From positions 156,011,290-156,075,289 of the forward strand of contig NC_134834.1 of the NCBI RefSeq assembly GCF_004210375.1: a stretch of DNA of 64,000 bases, given 5' to 3'. How positions within the stretch are numbered: position 1 is the stretch's first letter; every line of letters begins with the position of its first letter. Below, one piece after another: positions 1-16,140 of this stretch. The notes under the pieces were generated by a model. That model saw only the letters and a list, made by a program, of their open reading frames with translations, was not told where the DNA came from and made no database searches. This DNA comes from Tachypleus tridentatus (lineage: Eukaryota; Arthropoda; Merostomata; Xiphosura; Limulidae). The translations under genes and the position numbers were made by a program.

Positions 1-59
1 AAATGAGAAAATGGAGACCATCAAATGTACCAATTTTTAGAATAACAGTCTGTAGTTTA

Positions 60-1200
60 TCAAATTGTTGTTCCAAAAGCATATCATTCTGATATATTGA
101 AAGTGGTCCATGAACTCTCCATGGATGGTCATTTAAGAGTCAACAAGATGTTTTACAAAGTTATGAGACATTTCTTTTGGTCTAAAATTAAGGCAAGACA
201 TTTCCCAGTTTTGTAAAACATGTCATACCTGTCAGTTGGTTGTAAAACCTAACGAGAAAAATTCTTGTTGCTCCTTTGAAACCTGCCCCAACTTTTGAAG
301 AACCCTTCAGTTGTATGATTATTTACTGTGTTGGACCTTTACCAAAAACTTGATTAGGTAACCAGTGTTTCTTCCTTGACTGTCATGTGTTTATCCACTC
401 AATTCCCTAAAGTTATCTCCTTTAGAAACATTTCAGCCAAAAAATATCTAAAACTTTGATTAATTTCTTCACTTTGTTGGCTTTCCCATATAAATTCAGT
501 TTTATCAGGGATAAATTTTCTGTCTGGTTTGTTGTGAAATGCTGTATACCAGCTCGGTGCTAAACGGATCAAATCTGGTTTGTACCATCATGAATCACGA
601 AGTGTTCTTAAGAGATTTCCCTTTACCTTGAAAAATGTGATTTAGATATACTGTCTTAATAATGAGAAGTATTGAGATGAAGAAAGTAAGTTATAATTAT
701 TTATTGTTCGTGAGTTGGTTCAGGAGCTGTTACAGTTTAGCATGTTCAAGTTGGTGTTTGGCCATTCAGTTTGTGGCCCATTGAAGTTCTTGAAGAAATA
801 GTGGTTGGAAGATGACCCAAAATAAATGCTCTTACTGAACTGTGTTTCCAAGTTTTTGCCCAGAATGTTAGATGGTTATGAATTGGCTCAAGAAAATTTA
901 AAACTATCCTAAGCTAGAATGAAAAATGTTTATGACCAGAAGGCTGGAGTGTACAAGTTGTGTAATGGTGACATGGTCTTAGAATTGATACCTATTATGA
1001 GACACCCACTCAAGGCTAGGTACCATAGTCCCAATGAAGTTGTTGGGAAAGTCAGTGTGACAGACTATGTTGCAAAAACACCTGATCGTCAAAAAGCAAC
1101 CCAGCTGTGTTATGTCAGCATGACAAGATCTATTGTGCCAATATAAAGATAGACAAGACAGACCTCATGTAATATAAGATCAAGAGAACACAATGGATCT
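60..1200 (+). pseudogene. Decayed Ty3/gypsy-type integrase (3' end of pol)
   Basis: Broken frames on the plus strand read like the end of a Ty3/gypsy polyprotein. A zinc-finger (HHCC) region comes first, around 90-250, followed by pieces of the integrase core around 280-620. Best preserved is the C-terminal part at 919-1146, an open frame of 75 codons with the pattern DQKAG..., LELIPIMRHPL..RYH and YVAKTPDR..ATQLCYV that is typical of the tail of this integrase family. Stops and frameshifts interrupt every part, so this is a dead copy. No gag, protease or reverse transcriptase is visible because the element runs off the left edge. I saw no clear LTR downstream. Assignment rests on recognising the family pattern by eye. 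Confidence 0.75.
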
Positions 1201-1862
1201 GGTTAAAATGAAGCCCTATAGATACTTTACTCAATAAAGAAATTTTGTAAATGTTTCTCTTAAAGAGGGGATTATTGTTGTATATACAGAAGTCTTCAGC
1301 TTAAGAATTACTATTTAGTAATTCATTACTTAATCATTGTTCAGTTTTCATAACAAGTGTTAAAAGTTAATTATTTTAAAAGTGATAATAATGACGAATT
1401 TTGTTATGCAACTCTACAAGTCATACATTGTGTAGGTAGTTTAATTATCAGTGATGTCGAGAAAGCCCACTTGTAGAGAAAAATATATATGTAAAAATGG
1501 CTCGTTTGGGTTGAGAAAATATTTTACATATATAGGTAGTTTAATTGTTGTACTTAGCTTGTGTAGTATTGTTTTCTTTTTATGTGTAATATTCTTGTTA
1601 CTAGAGGGCTAAATTTTTCTGTTGTGGGTTATAAATATGTGCAGATACGGAAATAAGATAAGGTAATCTAAGATAATGAAAGTGAAAGTAAAACAGTGAA
1701 TTTAAACTGCATGATTGTTAGTTTAGCCATATCAGTTGATTTCTAAAATGCATTTCATGGCATGTATTGTAACAATCCAGTAGAGGAGGCTAATTTGTCT
1801 TGTCAAAATGTATTCTGAAGTAATTGAATCTTCCTGTGTGGACTTTGACAAAAAGGAGACAT
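1201..1862. other. Non-coding stretch with short insert
   Basis: No gene is visible. It contains the 86-bp insert at 1447-1532 listed separately, and at about 1700-1862 one arm of a diverged direct repeat whose partner lies at about 4790-4955. Confidence 0.5.
1433..1546. mobile_element. 86-bp insert with perfect 14-bp target duplication
   Basis: The 14-mer TAGGTAGTTTAATT occurs at 1433-1446 and again at 1533-1546, exactly 100 bases apart. The 86 bases between contain a near-palindrome, ATATATGTAAAA facing TTTTACATATAT (12 bp), around a loop of about 25 bases. The structure is what a short retrotransposed or fold-back insertion leaves behind. The family is not identified. Confidence 0.55.
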
Positions 1863-3098
1863 CAGTATTTTTCAGTGTATAAGACAAACTTTTTTTCCAA
1901 AAAAAAAGGGGGCTTAAAACTTCCTACATCCTGTACACTGTAGGTCAAAAGTTTTTTTGCCTCACTAGGCATACTGTACCTTATACAGCAAGGACTACAA
2001 ACTAGCATGATCAACATTTACATTTCCCTGGGCTTGTTTTCTTTGTTTCATAGGCTAAAGAAAATGGGTTATTACACTATGCAACAAATTTTGTTTCTGG
2101 ATAGTATGTTGTAAAAATACAGAAAGTGGCCATTATTCCCTTCAAACTTTGCTTTTGTGACCAGGATATTGAAATTTAGAAATTAACTTATTTTCTATGT
2201 AAAAACAGGCAAATTTGCACATTTCCATTTACATAAAACAACATATGAATCAAGATTTACATGTATTTATACTAAAGCTATACAAAAATGAACAAAAATG
2301 CTTAGAAGTGAGTAGTTTTTCGAGATTTGAGACTGTAATGTAAATCACTTTCATGTATCAGCCCCCAAATATAGTCTCCCATTATGTTTTTGTTTTATGC
2401 TCCTATGTCACAAAAGCAAAGTTTGAAGGTCTTTTCCATTTACTTTAGGCATATGCAATTGGGAAATAAGACTTTCTGCCCAGGAACAAGAAAAAGTAGA
2501 CATTTTGTTACATGGTGTTATGGGAAATGACTGTAGAACAGTGTTCCATTAAGGGAACCTTTCTTTAACTGAAATTAGACATTGTACTAACATTAATATC
2601 CATAAAGAACACAATAAAAACACACAAGTTTGGAGATTGATAGTAATTGTGAGCACAAAATTCTATGTGGGCAGCTAATGCAAGTTCAAAATATGAGGAG
2701 AGTATACACATCAAGATGTCTGCCGGCCGAGGCTCACTGTCATCACCCGTCAACACAGAGTGAGGTAGGGAGCATGCACTCTACCATATATCTCTGTGGC
2801 TTCAGGTCTGAATGAAGGTAAACAAGCTTATGCCACCTCCTCTCATACATCCTCTTTGGCTGATACCATCTTTTGACTAATGGTGGAGTATGAGGCATAT
2901 AGAATACAAAAGGCACACTATAACAGCCACAAGGTGAGCATGCTGATTGGCAGAAATGAGGTTGTGAGGCACACCACAACCACTCATTGGCCTGTAGGGT
3001 TCATCCTTTATTTTGTGAAAAAGCTGGGGACACACTGATCCTTATGTGACAAAAAAGTCATTTTTAGGGAATGTAAAAAAATATCAAGTGGAATACCA

Positions 3099-4294
3099 TG
3101 TAAAAGCAAAAAAGACATTACCACAATATAAAATTTAAGCTAGATATCATAAAGTATGCAAAGGAACATGGTAGTAGAGCAGCTGAATGAGCTTTTGGGC
3201 CATTATCAACTGAAAAAATTATTTATATTTGGCGTAACTAAGAAGATCACAGTCAGCTAGGAGTAGTAAATGCAGCTTCAGAGGTAAGAAAGCAAAATGG
3301 CCAGAACTTGAAGAAGAATTATACTCTTGGGTAACAGAATAGAGAAGTCAAGGCATTGTACTTTATACAGCAGTGATAATTTTCAAAGGAAAACAGATAA
3401 CTCAGGAAAAAACTTGTGATAATTTTACTGGTCATACAACTTGGTATTACAAATTTATGAAACAAAAACCTAGTGATATGAAGAAGAACCAAAGTAGCAC
3501 AGAGGATGCCAGAAAAGTATGAGAATAAAATTTTAGAATTCTATACATATATAATCAACACAAGAAACTCAACAAATTTTGAGCTGTCTCAAATTGCTAA
3601 TATGGATGAGGTACCACTAACTTTTGATGTTCCAACTAATAAAACTGCTGACAAGAAGGACACTTAGAGTATAACTATAGAAACAAGTTGTCATGATAAA
3701 ACCCATTACACAGTGGTATTATCATGCTGGGCCAGTGGATTAAAACTTCCACCAATGCTGATATTTAAAAAAAAGACCTTGTCAAAAGAAAAGTTGCCAA
3801 ATGGTGTTCTTGTTCATGTCTATTAAAAGGGATGAATGGATGAAGATGGGATGAAGTTGTGGCTAAATATCCAGGTGGATTATTGAAAGCCCTGTCCTTG
3901 CTTGTATGAGATTCTTTTAGAGTACATAAGACTGATGCAGTTAAGAAAAAATTGCCCAAATGAAGATCCAACTGGCTGTTATACCTGGTGGGCTAACAAG
4001 CCAATTACAACCACTGGATGTATCTATCAATAAGTCCTTCATGCATGAGGAGTGGAATAAATGGATGCAGATGGTCGACTACAAAGTGATTCTTACAGGA
4101 AGATTCTTACTTACACACAATTGGGTGAAAAGCTCATGAAACAGAGTTAAGATGAAAATGGCAATAAAGGCATTTAAAAATGTGGCATAAGCAATTCCCT
4201 TGATGGTAGTGAAGGTGATATCCTGTTTGAGGAAAGTGGTGACTCAGGTAAGAATGAACCTTCAGAACTTGATTTCAGTGACAGTGATGCATAA
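3099..4294 (+). pseudogene. Decayed POGK-like Tigger transposase
   Basis: This is a cut-and-paste transposase of the pogo/Tigger group. It starts with the helix-turn-helix DNA-binding part (about 3120-3480). The DDE domain begins near 3603 with the motif MDEVPLTFDVP, which carries the first catalytic Asp. It continues through THYTVVLSCWASGLKLPP (about 3700-3760) and GWMDEDGMKLW (about 3835-3865), and reaches QLQPLDVSIN near 4000-4030, which carries the last catalytic Asp. The acidic tail with EPSELDFSDSDA and a stop ends at 4294, as in intact relatives. Several stops and frameshifts (for example near 3520, 3667 and 3822) make it a pseudogene. Confidence 0.75.
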
Positions 4295-4424
4295 AGATTT
4301 TAAATACCACTTTTAAAGACTTTGAAGTGGTTTATGGGGAGTAAGCAGTTTTTTTGTTTCCTAAATGTTTAAAAGTACCAAACCTTTTTTCTTCTGTAAA
4401 GTGTGGAAACTGTAATAAGGGTGT

Positions 4425-4545
4425 TCAAAAAGTATAGTGTGAACAATTGCCTTAATGGCACCAAAGATGATATTGTTTGAGGACAAGTGAGAGTGAACAT
4501 TCAGAACTTGTTTTCAGTGAATTCAGTGATGCAAAAGAAGATTTT
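4425..4545 (+). repeat. Partial second copy of the transposase acidic tail
   Basis: Downstream of the stop, sequence at about 4436-4540 repeats in diverged form the last 120 bases of the transposase frame at 4185-4294. Both have a GAACAATTGCCTT-like or GCAATTCCCTT-like start, then GATATT, TTTGAGGA, GTGA and CATTCAGAACTTG/TTTTCAGTGA. It is probably an internal tandem duplication that aged with the element. Confidence 0.5.
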
Positions 4546-4777
4546 AAAAGTTTTCATAATGAATGAACAATGTTTTGATGTAAATGTATGAAACAACCAT
4601 ATTTTATTTTATTGTGGACACTACTTTTGAAGCATTCTAAAGAATAATAAAAGATTATGCTGATGTTGAAAAAATAAATAAATGATAACTGAATTTTTTT
4701 TTTTTTCCCTGAAGATAGCCTTGAAAATAGGGGTACATTTTATACCAAGGTGCATCTTGTTCACCGAAAAATATGGT

Positions 4778-6101
4778 AGTCAGAGCTCTGGTTACAACTG
4801 TTGTAACCAACAGTTACAGTGGTAATTTTAAAGTGAGTGCCACAGCCTTATATGGTAACAAGAGAATAGAGGAGAATAATTTGCCCTGTGAAAAGGGTGT
4901 TCTAAAATATATAAACTTACCTCTGTGGACTTTGGTGAAAAAAAGAGACACTTACTTAAATCTCTGGGCATAACTGTGATAACCAACAGTGCAACAATAT
5001 TTTTGTTAACATTTTACTTGAGTATATGCTATTTTGAAGTAAGTGTATTGTGTGCTGTTTATTGTTGAAATTTATTGCTGACAAGTCACAGACACCTACT
5101 GTAAAAACGTTGGCCCTGTTAAACCTGACAAGCAGTAAGTTGCATTTGAATTAATTTAAGTTTTAAAAATAGAATCAAATCAGAGTTGATAGAATATTGG
5201 TTTGCATCTGCAATATTTATCATAGGTTGTGTTGTTCTCATAAAATGAAAAGAACAAAAATGCAATAAACCTAATGAGTATTTGTAGAACATTTGAGGAT
5301 TATTGCACCAGATTTATAAATAGTAAAGGAAAAGGTGGTTTCAGGAAAAGAAAAAAAAATACTATGCACTATTATGAGTTGTCCAATTCATTTAAAATGG
5401 CTGTTAAAATTTTTGCTTTTTACATAAATCTATTTTTGTATATATAAAGAGCTTGTGAACATAAAATCATTTTGCTACCAACTTTTCAGACAGGTAAATT
5501 CTCACTGGTGCTGTTATAAAGTTACCTTCTATCTCTGATATTTATATATGTAGCAATATTTTCATTTCCATATTTTTGTAATCAAGCTTACGTTGAGGTT
5601 TGAGTATGTTGGATAAACTCATTAGTCACATAGAAGTGTCCTTTAAAAAAATACGTATTAGTTACATTGCTATTTTTGATGTACAGCTGTATAATGCTGA
5701 GAAAGGCAAGAAACCAAAGTGCTGAGTAAAAAAATATATATATTTTTTGAGATTACAGATCATTTCATCATCATAATTATGATTATAAACAGCATCTAAA
5801 TATATTCTCTAGTGATCTTCCATTAAGGAACTTTCTACAGTATTAAGATTTTATAGCAAATTAAAAAAAAACTCAATAATAATAATAATAAAACATTACC
5901 AACTACAGTTTTAACATTTATAATTGGAAATGTATTGAAAAGAAAACAATTGTTACCAAAGTTGACATGAGTTACACCTGTGTCAGATACACACTATAAC
6001 GTATTACAGGAAGAGTTATTATTTTTGGAACTACTGATGTCAAATTGTAATAAAAAATATATAAACCTTTTGTAATATAATAATTTTACTTGCTTTTTCA
6101 G
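4778..6101. other. Upstream or intronic DNA before the LANCL3-like exons
   Basis: Apart from the diverged repeat arm at 4790-4955 and an (AAT)n run near 5876-5890, nothing is recognisable. It probably belongs to an intron of the LANCL3-like gene, because the exon at 6102 begins with a good acceptor. Confidence 0.5.
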
Positions 6102-9910
<3,809 letters not shown>

Positions 9911-10190
9911 ACTGTTTAAGTTTTCTTTCTTCAGTTACTCTTATGATACACATGCTTTACAAATGTTTGTATGTCTGCCTTATTTACAACTCTCAAGTAG
10001 TAGGTGAATACAGTGGATTCTTGAACTTCTGACAATTCTTGTGTATCTATAGTTTTTATTTTCTTAATGTTTACACAATTTCTGTACTGTATTAGTTGTT
10101 AATGTTACTTACACTTACTACAGTTAATTTTTACATTCAACAAAATATTAACACCATGATCTTGCATTAGATCTTCAGATTATAAATAAA
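9911..10190 (+). terminator. Probable LANCL3-like 3' UTR and poly(A) signal
   Basis: The first AATAAA after the stop is at 10185-10190, giving a 3' UTR of about 300 bases. Another AATAAA lies at 10672-10677. Which one is used cannot be told from sequence. Confidence 0.4.
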
Positions 10191-11307
10191 AATGTTCAAC
10201 TTAACAAGCCTATAATTATTTACATGTTGTGAGAGCTGTATTGTATAAATGTAATGCTGCCCAACACTTCTTGGAAGTTCATCAGGTTATTACCACTGTC
10301 AAAACAAACAAGAGTTAAAACATTATACGTTTGCCTTTAAGATGTTTTCTCTTAAATTGTAAAGAATCATTACACAGTTGTATAAATTAACTATATCAGA
10401 CAGATTTTCTTTTCATAATTATTAAGAAGTTCAGTATTTTATATGATGTTTTTCCTTAAGATGTTGTTGTAATGTTTTTTTCTTCAATGTTCTTGGAAAG
10501 TCATACAAGTAGTTGTACACTTGAAAAAAAGGTCATGTATCTCCACAGTAGGTTTTTACATATGAATACCATGCTGTTGTTTATCTATCTATATATATAT
10601 GTGTGTGTCTGACACATTGGTTAAATCCTACATAAAAATATCAGGGTTCATACTCATTTGGATACTAAAAAAATAAAGTATTTCTAAGCAGCAAAGGCTT
10701 TTCCAAGACCAGTCTTTCCATTTTTTTTAATCCATCCTGTACAAATTTGAGCTAACATTTTTCACCTTAATTCATACAATATATTTAGGATAAATAAAAA
10801 ACCGTGCATAATTTAATTATCAACTTCAGTGAGTAACAATCATTTTTCAGGTAACTTCTTTAGTGTTAGTGAATATTTGTCCAAGTGATGAAACTAATAA
10901 ACTAAATCATTTATACTTTTCAAATGAATAAACAAACTCTAGATATTGAAACTTTCTTTGACTAGAAACTGATGCAATTAGCAAAAGTTAGTTATTTTTC
11001 AATCCCTTCAATTTTTTTTTAACAATTTCTGCTTTTACATAGCTGATTTCTTCAAATTTTTAGATTTCATAATTCAAGCTGTTAGGTTGCTGGCAGGCTT
11101 AATAAGATGTGGATCCAAGAAATAATTGTGTATACATTTGTGGCAGTCTTTTGTGATGAGCCATCAATGTATCCCTCATAAAACATATAAAGGTTTTGCT
11201 AGGTTCTTTCAAGTGACTCAACCACAAAATACATCTGGCAGTATACAATTTATTATGTTGAATAAAACACATTTACTATGAATTTTTAATATATCAAATG
11301 AAATACA

Positions 11308-11377
11308 TGTGTTCAAATCTAGGTTCATCATATCAAAAATATGTGTTCAAATCTTGGTACATCATATCAAAAATACA
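11308..11377. repeat. Two-copy tandem repeat, unit about 34 bp
   Basis: ATGTGTTCAAATCTAGGTTC plus ATCATATCAAAAAT is followed directly by a second copy with two changes. Confidence 0.75.
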
Positions 11378-13563
11378 AATGTATTATGATAATGCAAATA
11401 GATATATTCAAGACTACTTTTATTAAGCATAAAAACACAATAGATATTTAAGGGAAGTAAAAAACAAATATATTCTGAAAAATATATAAGTAATATAACT
11501 CAACTCGGACTTCTGTCTTCTACTACAGTATTCACCCATCACTTCATTTGCTGCAAGATATATATATAATTTTATTAAGGTTAATATTGATTAGCTGGAA
11601 TCCTTTCAGTCTTTCTAGACCAATCTTATTTCACAACTCAACCAGTTTTTAACATATTAATGCTTGAAAAAGATATTTCAAGACTGCAGAAGAGTGGGTG
11701 GAAGAAAAACAAAATTTTTCTTTTCCATTCTTCCACAAGTCCACTTACTTTAACTTATATTTTAGCTCAACTTTACTGATAAATATATAATACAACGTTA
11801 TTATAGGCTTGAGATCCTTAAAGAGAGATTCAGTAGATTTACGAGTTGTATTCTTCAAGACTTGAATGATCTGGGAATTTCTTCAGGCAACAAACATATC
11901 ACTGAAGGAACCAGATATTTTGCATACACAGCTGCCTGGATGTGAGGATTGAATAATTTCAGCTCTGCCAAAATTTTGTAACTTTAATTCCTTAAAAACC
12001 CACTCTGATCTCAGTTGTTTTTAGAAACTGGCCATAATATTTCACTTACTGATTTCCTCTTAATAGTAGCTTCTTCATCTTTTTGGGTAATAAGTACTTT
12101 TGTTTGGTTTCAGTTGCAGATAGAAGCAGTGGTTTTGTGATAATCCTGTAAACATTTTTTTAAATACAGTAGTACATGCTGCCCCCTCCTTCAAATCTGT
12201 TTGTGATATCAAGCCAAGTTTCCACATCCATTTCATCTGTGAATCATTCTCTGGTCCTCTTGTCTTGTTTTTAAATTTCATTAAATGAACCCTTTTTCAA
12301 AACAACACAAATTCAAATTGACTATATCCAATAATTCACCTACAAGTTTTTTTGTGGAAAAGTTAAAATTCTAAAGTCTGTATAATTTTAATGATAATGT
12401 TTTACTTTGAAATGTTTGTTTGTTGTTGAGGTATCTTGTTCACTGAAATAAAGTGATCAAAATCATTTCAGAGTATGTGTTTATTACTGTCAGTGACAAA
12501 CTTGCAAAGTAGTTATTTTTAATCCCACTCGGTAAAAAAAAATTGGTCTGTAAACTTCATTATTAACAAAAGTGTATAATAACTAACATTTATTAGATAA
12601 TCTTCAGACAAAATCCAAGAGAAAAAAGTACTGACAGTCCTCTAAAACAAGAATAAAATATCAGTATAGTAATTCACTACCAGTCAGTGTTTATTGACAG
12701 CATTAGTTCTTTAAAGACTATTAATACTTAGTGTTTTTGCAGAGCAGTAATTCCATTTGTAATTTCAGAGACCTTGGAAGTTCATAACTTCAATTTTTGT
12801 TCACTTATTTTGTAATGGATAAGCTTATAAAGTTTAGAGTACATTTGACATAACTGGTTATTGGTTATTACAATCAATTTGCAGGCGTAATGTTGGAAGG
12901 CTCCAAAATATGTGGCTGGTGTTTGCTGAAACAGTGGAAGTCATTTTATGTTTGTAGGGTTAATGAAAGTTTACATTTTCACTAGAAAGGAAACTTCCAA
13001 ATAACTGAAATACTTGAAAATCTTTATTTGTAATACCACCAACATCTACATTTAAAAGTAATTATATGCTAAAAACTAGATATACATCTTGTACATTTTT
13101 TAATTTAAATCAGAACTAACAATATGGGTAAAATACTACAAGTGTGCTTTAATTATGTATCAGTTACCCTTGAAAATAGGAGAAAAGTTAAAGAATCAAA
13201 AAAGCAACACCAATTTACATTACTTCTTCGACCAACAAAATATTAGTGGTTTAATATCAATCTGAAACTTACAAATAAAAAGTCAACATTTAATTTAACA
13301 AAATTTACTTTTTATGAACAGTTTATATATCATAAAATTTATGTCATTATGTTAGAATGTAAATCATAGCTGTGCATGGGGTGTAGCAGCTATGGCAAAT
13401 TGCTATAGGCCCAGAACTATTATAGGCTCAAAAATTCTACTCTGTATTTTAATATATAATCTTCAATAAAAATAAAGATATTAGTAATTTTCAAATTCTC
13501 CCAGCTATACTTAGACAACCAAATTAAAACTAGTGTGCATTTGGTGTGATAATTTTCTGTGTT

Positions 13564-13584
13564 CTCTCTCTCTCTCTCTCTCTC
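13564..13584. repeat. (TC)n microsatellite
   Basis: About ten uninterrupted CT dinucleotides. Confidence 0.9.
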
Positions 13585-15780
13585 TTGTCATTGATTCCAT
13601 GCATCATATTTTCTACACTTATCTTTTTATTTATTGTCCTTTGAACTGCTCCAACCACACACAATTGCAGTACCAAGTTTACACTTTTACAAATTTAGTG
13701 CCTAGATGATTTTAGCAAGCACTTAAGTTACCCAAATTTGAAACAATTTGCAAAATAATAAACCTAAAATTTGTGCCCCTCTAAACTTTCTTCATTTCAG
13801 TTTTCTTTATGAAGAGTTCAGTTGAAAATGCATAATTAAAAGCACAAGTGATTGGGAAAAGATAAGAACAGTATAAACGGGTCATTAAAAGTATTTTTAA
13901 GTGTTCACATTTGTAATTTCGTGTTGTTTACAATACAGATTTTTTAAATACATGTACTTTCTTCACATTCTTATACAAAATATATTTTTATTAGAATTAA
14001 GATATACACATAGCCTATGTTTAAGCTAAATTTATGTAATTAATAGTAGGCATAGGTCCAATCTGAATTGCTTGCTACAAGCCTTGAAGAGCTTTTGCAT
14101 GGCTCTAATGTATATTCATGATTCTAGTAAAACTAAGTGAAATAAGTATCAAAATGTAATACCTTGGAGGTTGTTTTTTTTTTTTTTACATCCATGTATT
14201 TTGGTATATGTCAGCTAAAATATAAGCACAAATATAGATTTTTCAATAGTTATGATATGGAAGCACTTAAAATGTGCAAAAAATATTCAAAATTTTCAAT
14301 ATCACTGCAGAAATTACTTTGCAAGTCAATACTAACAATGGGGGAGGTTTTGGTGGAATGATGAAAGTGTTTTTCTTCAAACTTAATCCACTTCAATCAT
14401 ACAGCACTGAAGTCTCTTAAAACAGTTAGTACAGAGTTACTTTTAGGTACAAGAAATGTACAGACAAAGGTAAGCTAAAGAAACATTTAAACTGTATGGC
14501 TGATAGGGTTCAGAAGTAAAACCAAGTTTTAGAAACTTGACTTTGCAATAGTAGTCCTAGTTCATGTACAATGGAGGAAATATTTTATAGTTATAATAAG
14601 ATGCTAAAATTTAATATTCCATTTTTTACCATATGGTTCACATTACTAAAAATATTAATGGATTTGTTACAACTCTTATAGAAGTATTTTTAAAAGAAAG
14701 CTTATTTTTTGTTTGTCATGTTGTGAAAGACATTTCTGTATCTTCAAAAGATATGAAACAGAAACAGCTACAAAATATTTTATTAAAATCTATCAGGAAT
14801 GAAAGTTTATTCTTTTATTTCAAAACATTTAAGTGTCAGAAATTTAGAATTGTACATATGTAAGTAAAATTTTTATATAACTAGAAATTCAATTATTGAT
14901 GTGTTTTTTACACATGCTGTTTTTTACACATGCTGTTTTTTCATTGTCATATTTCCTTGAATGTTCCATTTTGCTTAAAGCTGTAGCTGTGTATGCAGTT
15001 TTATCGAATGTGGTTATATATAACATGTATTAAAATTAAATCCACCAAGAAAGCCAAAGGACAGAGACAGTTGTTTAAAAATTTATACAAAATATATGGA
15101 GTAAAATTGGTATTAAATTAATAAAGAGAAAAGTTGATTGAAATGAATGAGGTTAAACCATTTAAACTATAAAATTTATTTCTTCATGTAAAAAAACGTG
15201 GGCTGTTTGTAAGAAGTTCACACAGAAACCTACTCAGGCTATCTATGCAGTTACTGCAGTGACAGAGTAGGTAAGAGACAGTTAGTAAACAGCACATCCA
15301 TTTCTAATCCAAGTCTTAGGCCCAAAAATTTGGAGGGGAATTTTTTGGTGAAAAGCCATGAACTGTTTGAGCACAATAACCACTAGAGCCATACTGAATA
15401 AAAAACATATAAAGAACTTACTTTAAAAATATTAATCAAACACTTTGTTATCCAACAAACCAATGTTGCTTTAACACTAATGTAGAAAATTCTGGGTTGT
15501 AAGCTAAATATATATAATAAAGTAGCTACTCAGAATGCTTGTTATAGTAACAACATATAGATATTATAAAAACATTGTAAAGTACTAAAAAACACAACAA
15601 TGATAAATATGTACTAACAGATTATTGCATTTGTACTTTTCCAAATTATACTGGAGGAAATTAATTTTTAAAAAGAAATGGTTTATTGTCTTCTCTATCA
15701 GCATCATCAATGTACAATAATGTTTTTATGTTTGTTATCAAATATAATAATAAAATATCAATCTGTAAATAGTGCAAGTA

Positions 15781-15927
15781 TTTATTTAATTGCAAGACAT
15801 ACTGTATGAAATAAATAAAAGGTGAAACAAGATAAACTTACATATTTTACAAGTTGACTTATTTTATATTAGCAAACACAATGATACATGACTAGCTACA
15901 ACATGATTGATAAAATCTGTTATGATA
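15781..15927 (-). terminator. Probable beta-sarcoglycan 3' UTR and poly(A) signal
   Basis: On the minus strand an AATAAA (plus-strand TTTATT, 15781-15786) lies about 140 bases after the stop codon. It is the only nearby match, but use is unproven. Confidence 0.4.
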
Positions 15928-16140
15928 TCAATCCACACAAGGATTAATACTCTCAGGAAAGCGAACATCATTGCAGCCGTGTCCATAGTTTCTAACTGGT
16001 ACACGGAAGACCTTTCCACTTGGCATACACACACATACCTTGTACCATCTTCTAGCACCGGAAAGTGGTTCAGCAGCTAGAGGAAGCTTATCAGTGGACA
16101 ACCGAACACCTTTCTTTCCATCGAGCCTCACACTCTGGTT
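15928..16140 (-). CDS. SGCB: SGCB exon 6 (cysteine cluster, stop)
   Basis: The 213 bases run from acceptor CATTTCAG to TGA. The exon encodes NQSVRLDGKKGVRLSTDKLP, then WYKVCVCMPSGKVFRVPV, GHGCND and INPCVD. The four cysteines match the conserved C-terminal sarcoglycan cluster. Confidence 0.94.
   Translation of the reverse strand, partial: NQSVRLDGKKGVRLSTDKLPLAAEPLSGARRWYKVCVCMPSGKVFRVPVRNYGHGCNDVRFPESINPCVD

Larger units (their letters stand above)
1863..4777 (+). mobile_element. Tigger (pogo superfamily) DNA transposon, POGK-like
   Basis: The element has recognisable inverted ends. The left end at about 1863 reads AGTATTTTTCAGTGTATAAG, and the reverse complement of the right end (about 4748-4777) reads CCATATTTTTCGGTGAACAA. 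These match the usual ends of Tigger elements whose transposase resembles vertebrate POGK. About 1.2 kb of non-coding left arm precedes the transposase remnant at 3099-4294. Length is about 2.9 kb. Many in-frame stops show it is inactive. Confidence 0.75.
10191..15780. other. Intergenic DNA between convergent genes
   Basis: About 5.6 kb of AT-rich DNA carries no gene I can support. It holds a 2-copy 34-bp tandem at about 11308-11377 and a (TC)n run at 13564-13584. It also has a 17-base unit (ACACATGCTGTTTTTTA-like) repeated at about 14905-14942. Confidence 0.5.

Noticed and set aside
1447-1500. Hammerhead ribozyme candidate
   Set aside because: The required CTGATGA and GAAA boxes with three helices could not be placed; only a faint resemblance remains.
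2565-2979. Overlapping open frames of 61-78 codons on both strands
   Set aside because: They lie in the non-coding left arm of the Tigger element and show no domain.
12075-12281. Minus-strand 68-codon frame, possibly an old transposase piece
   Set aside because: No motif could be matched with confidence; left as unannotated intergenic DNA.
15864-16058. 64-codon minus-strand frame over the last SGCB exon
   Set aside because: It is a shadow in another frame; the exon frame ending INPCVD carries the conserved cysteines.
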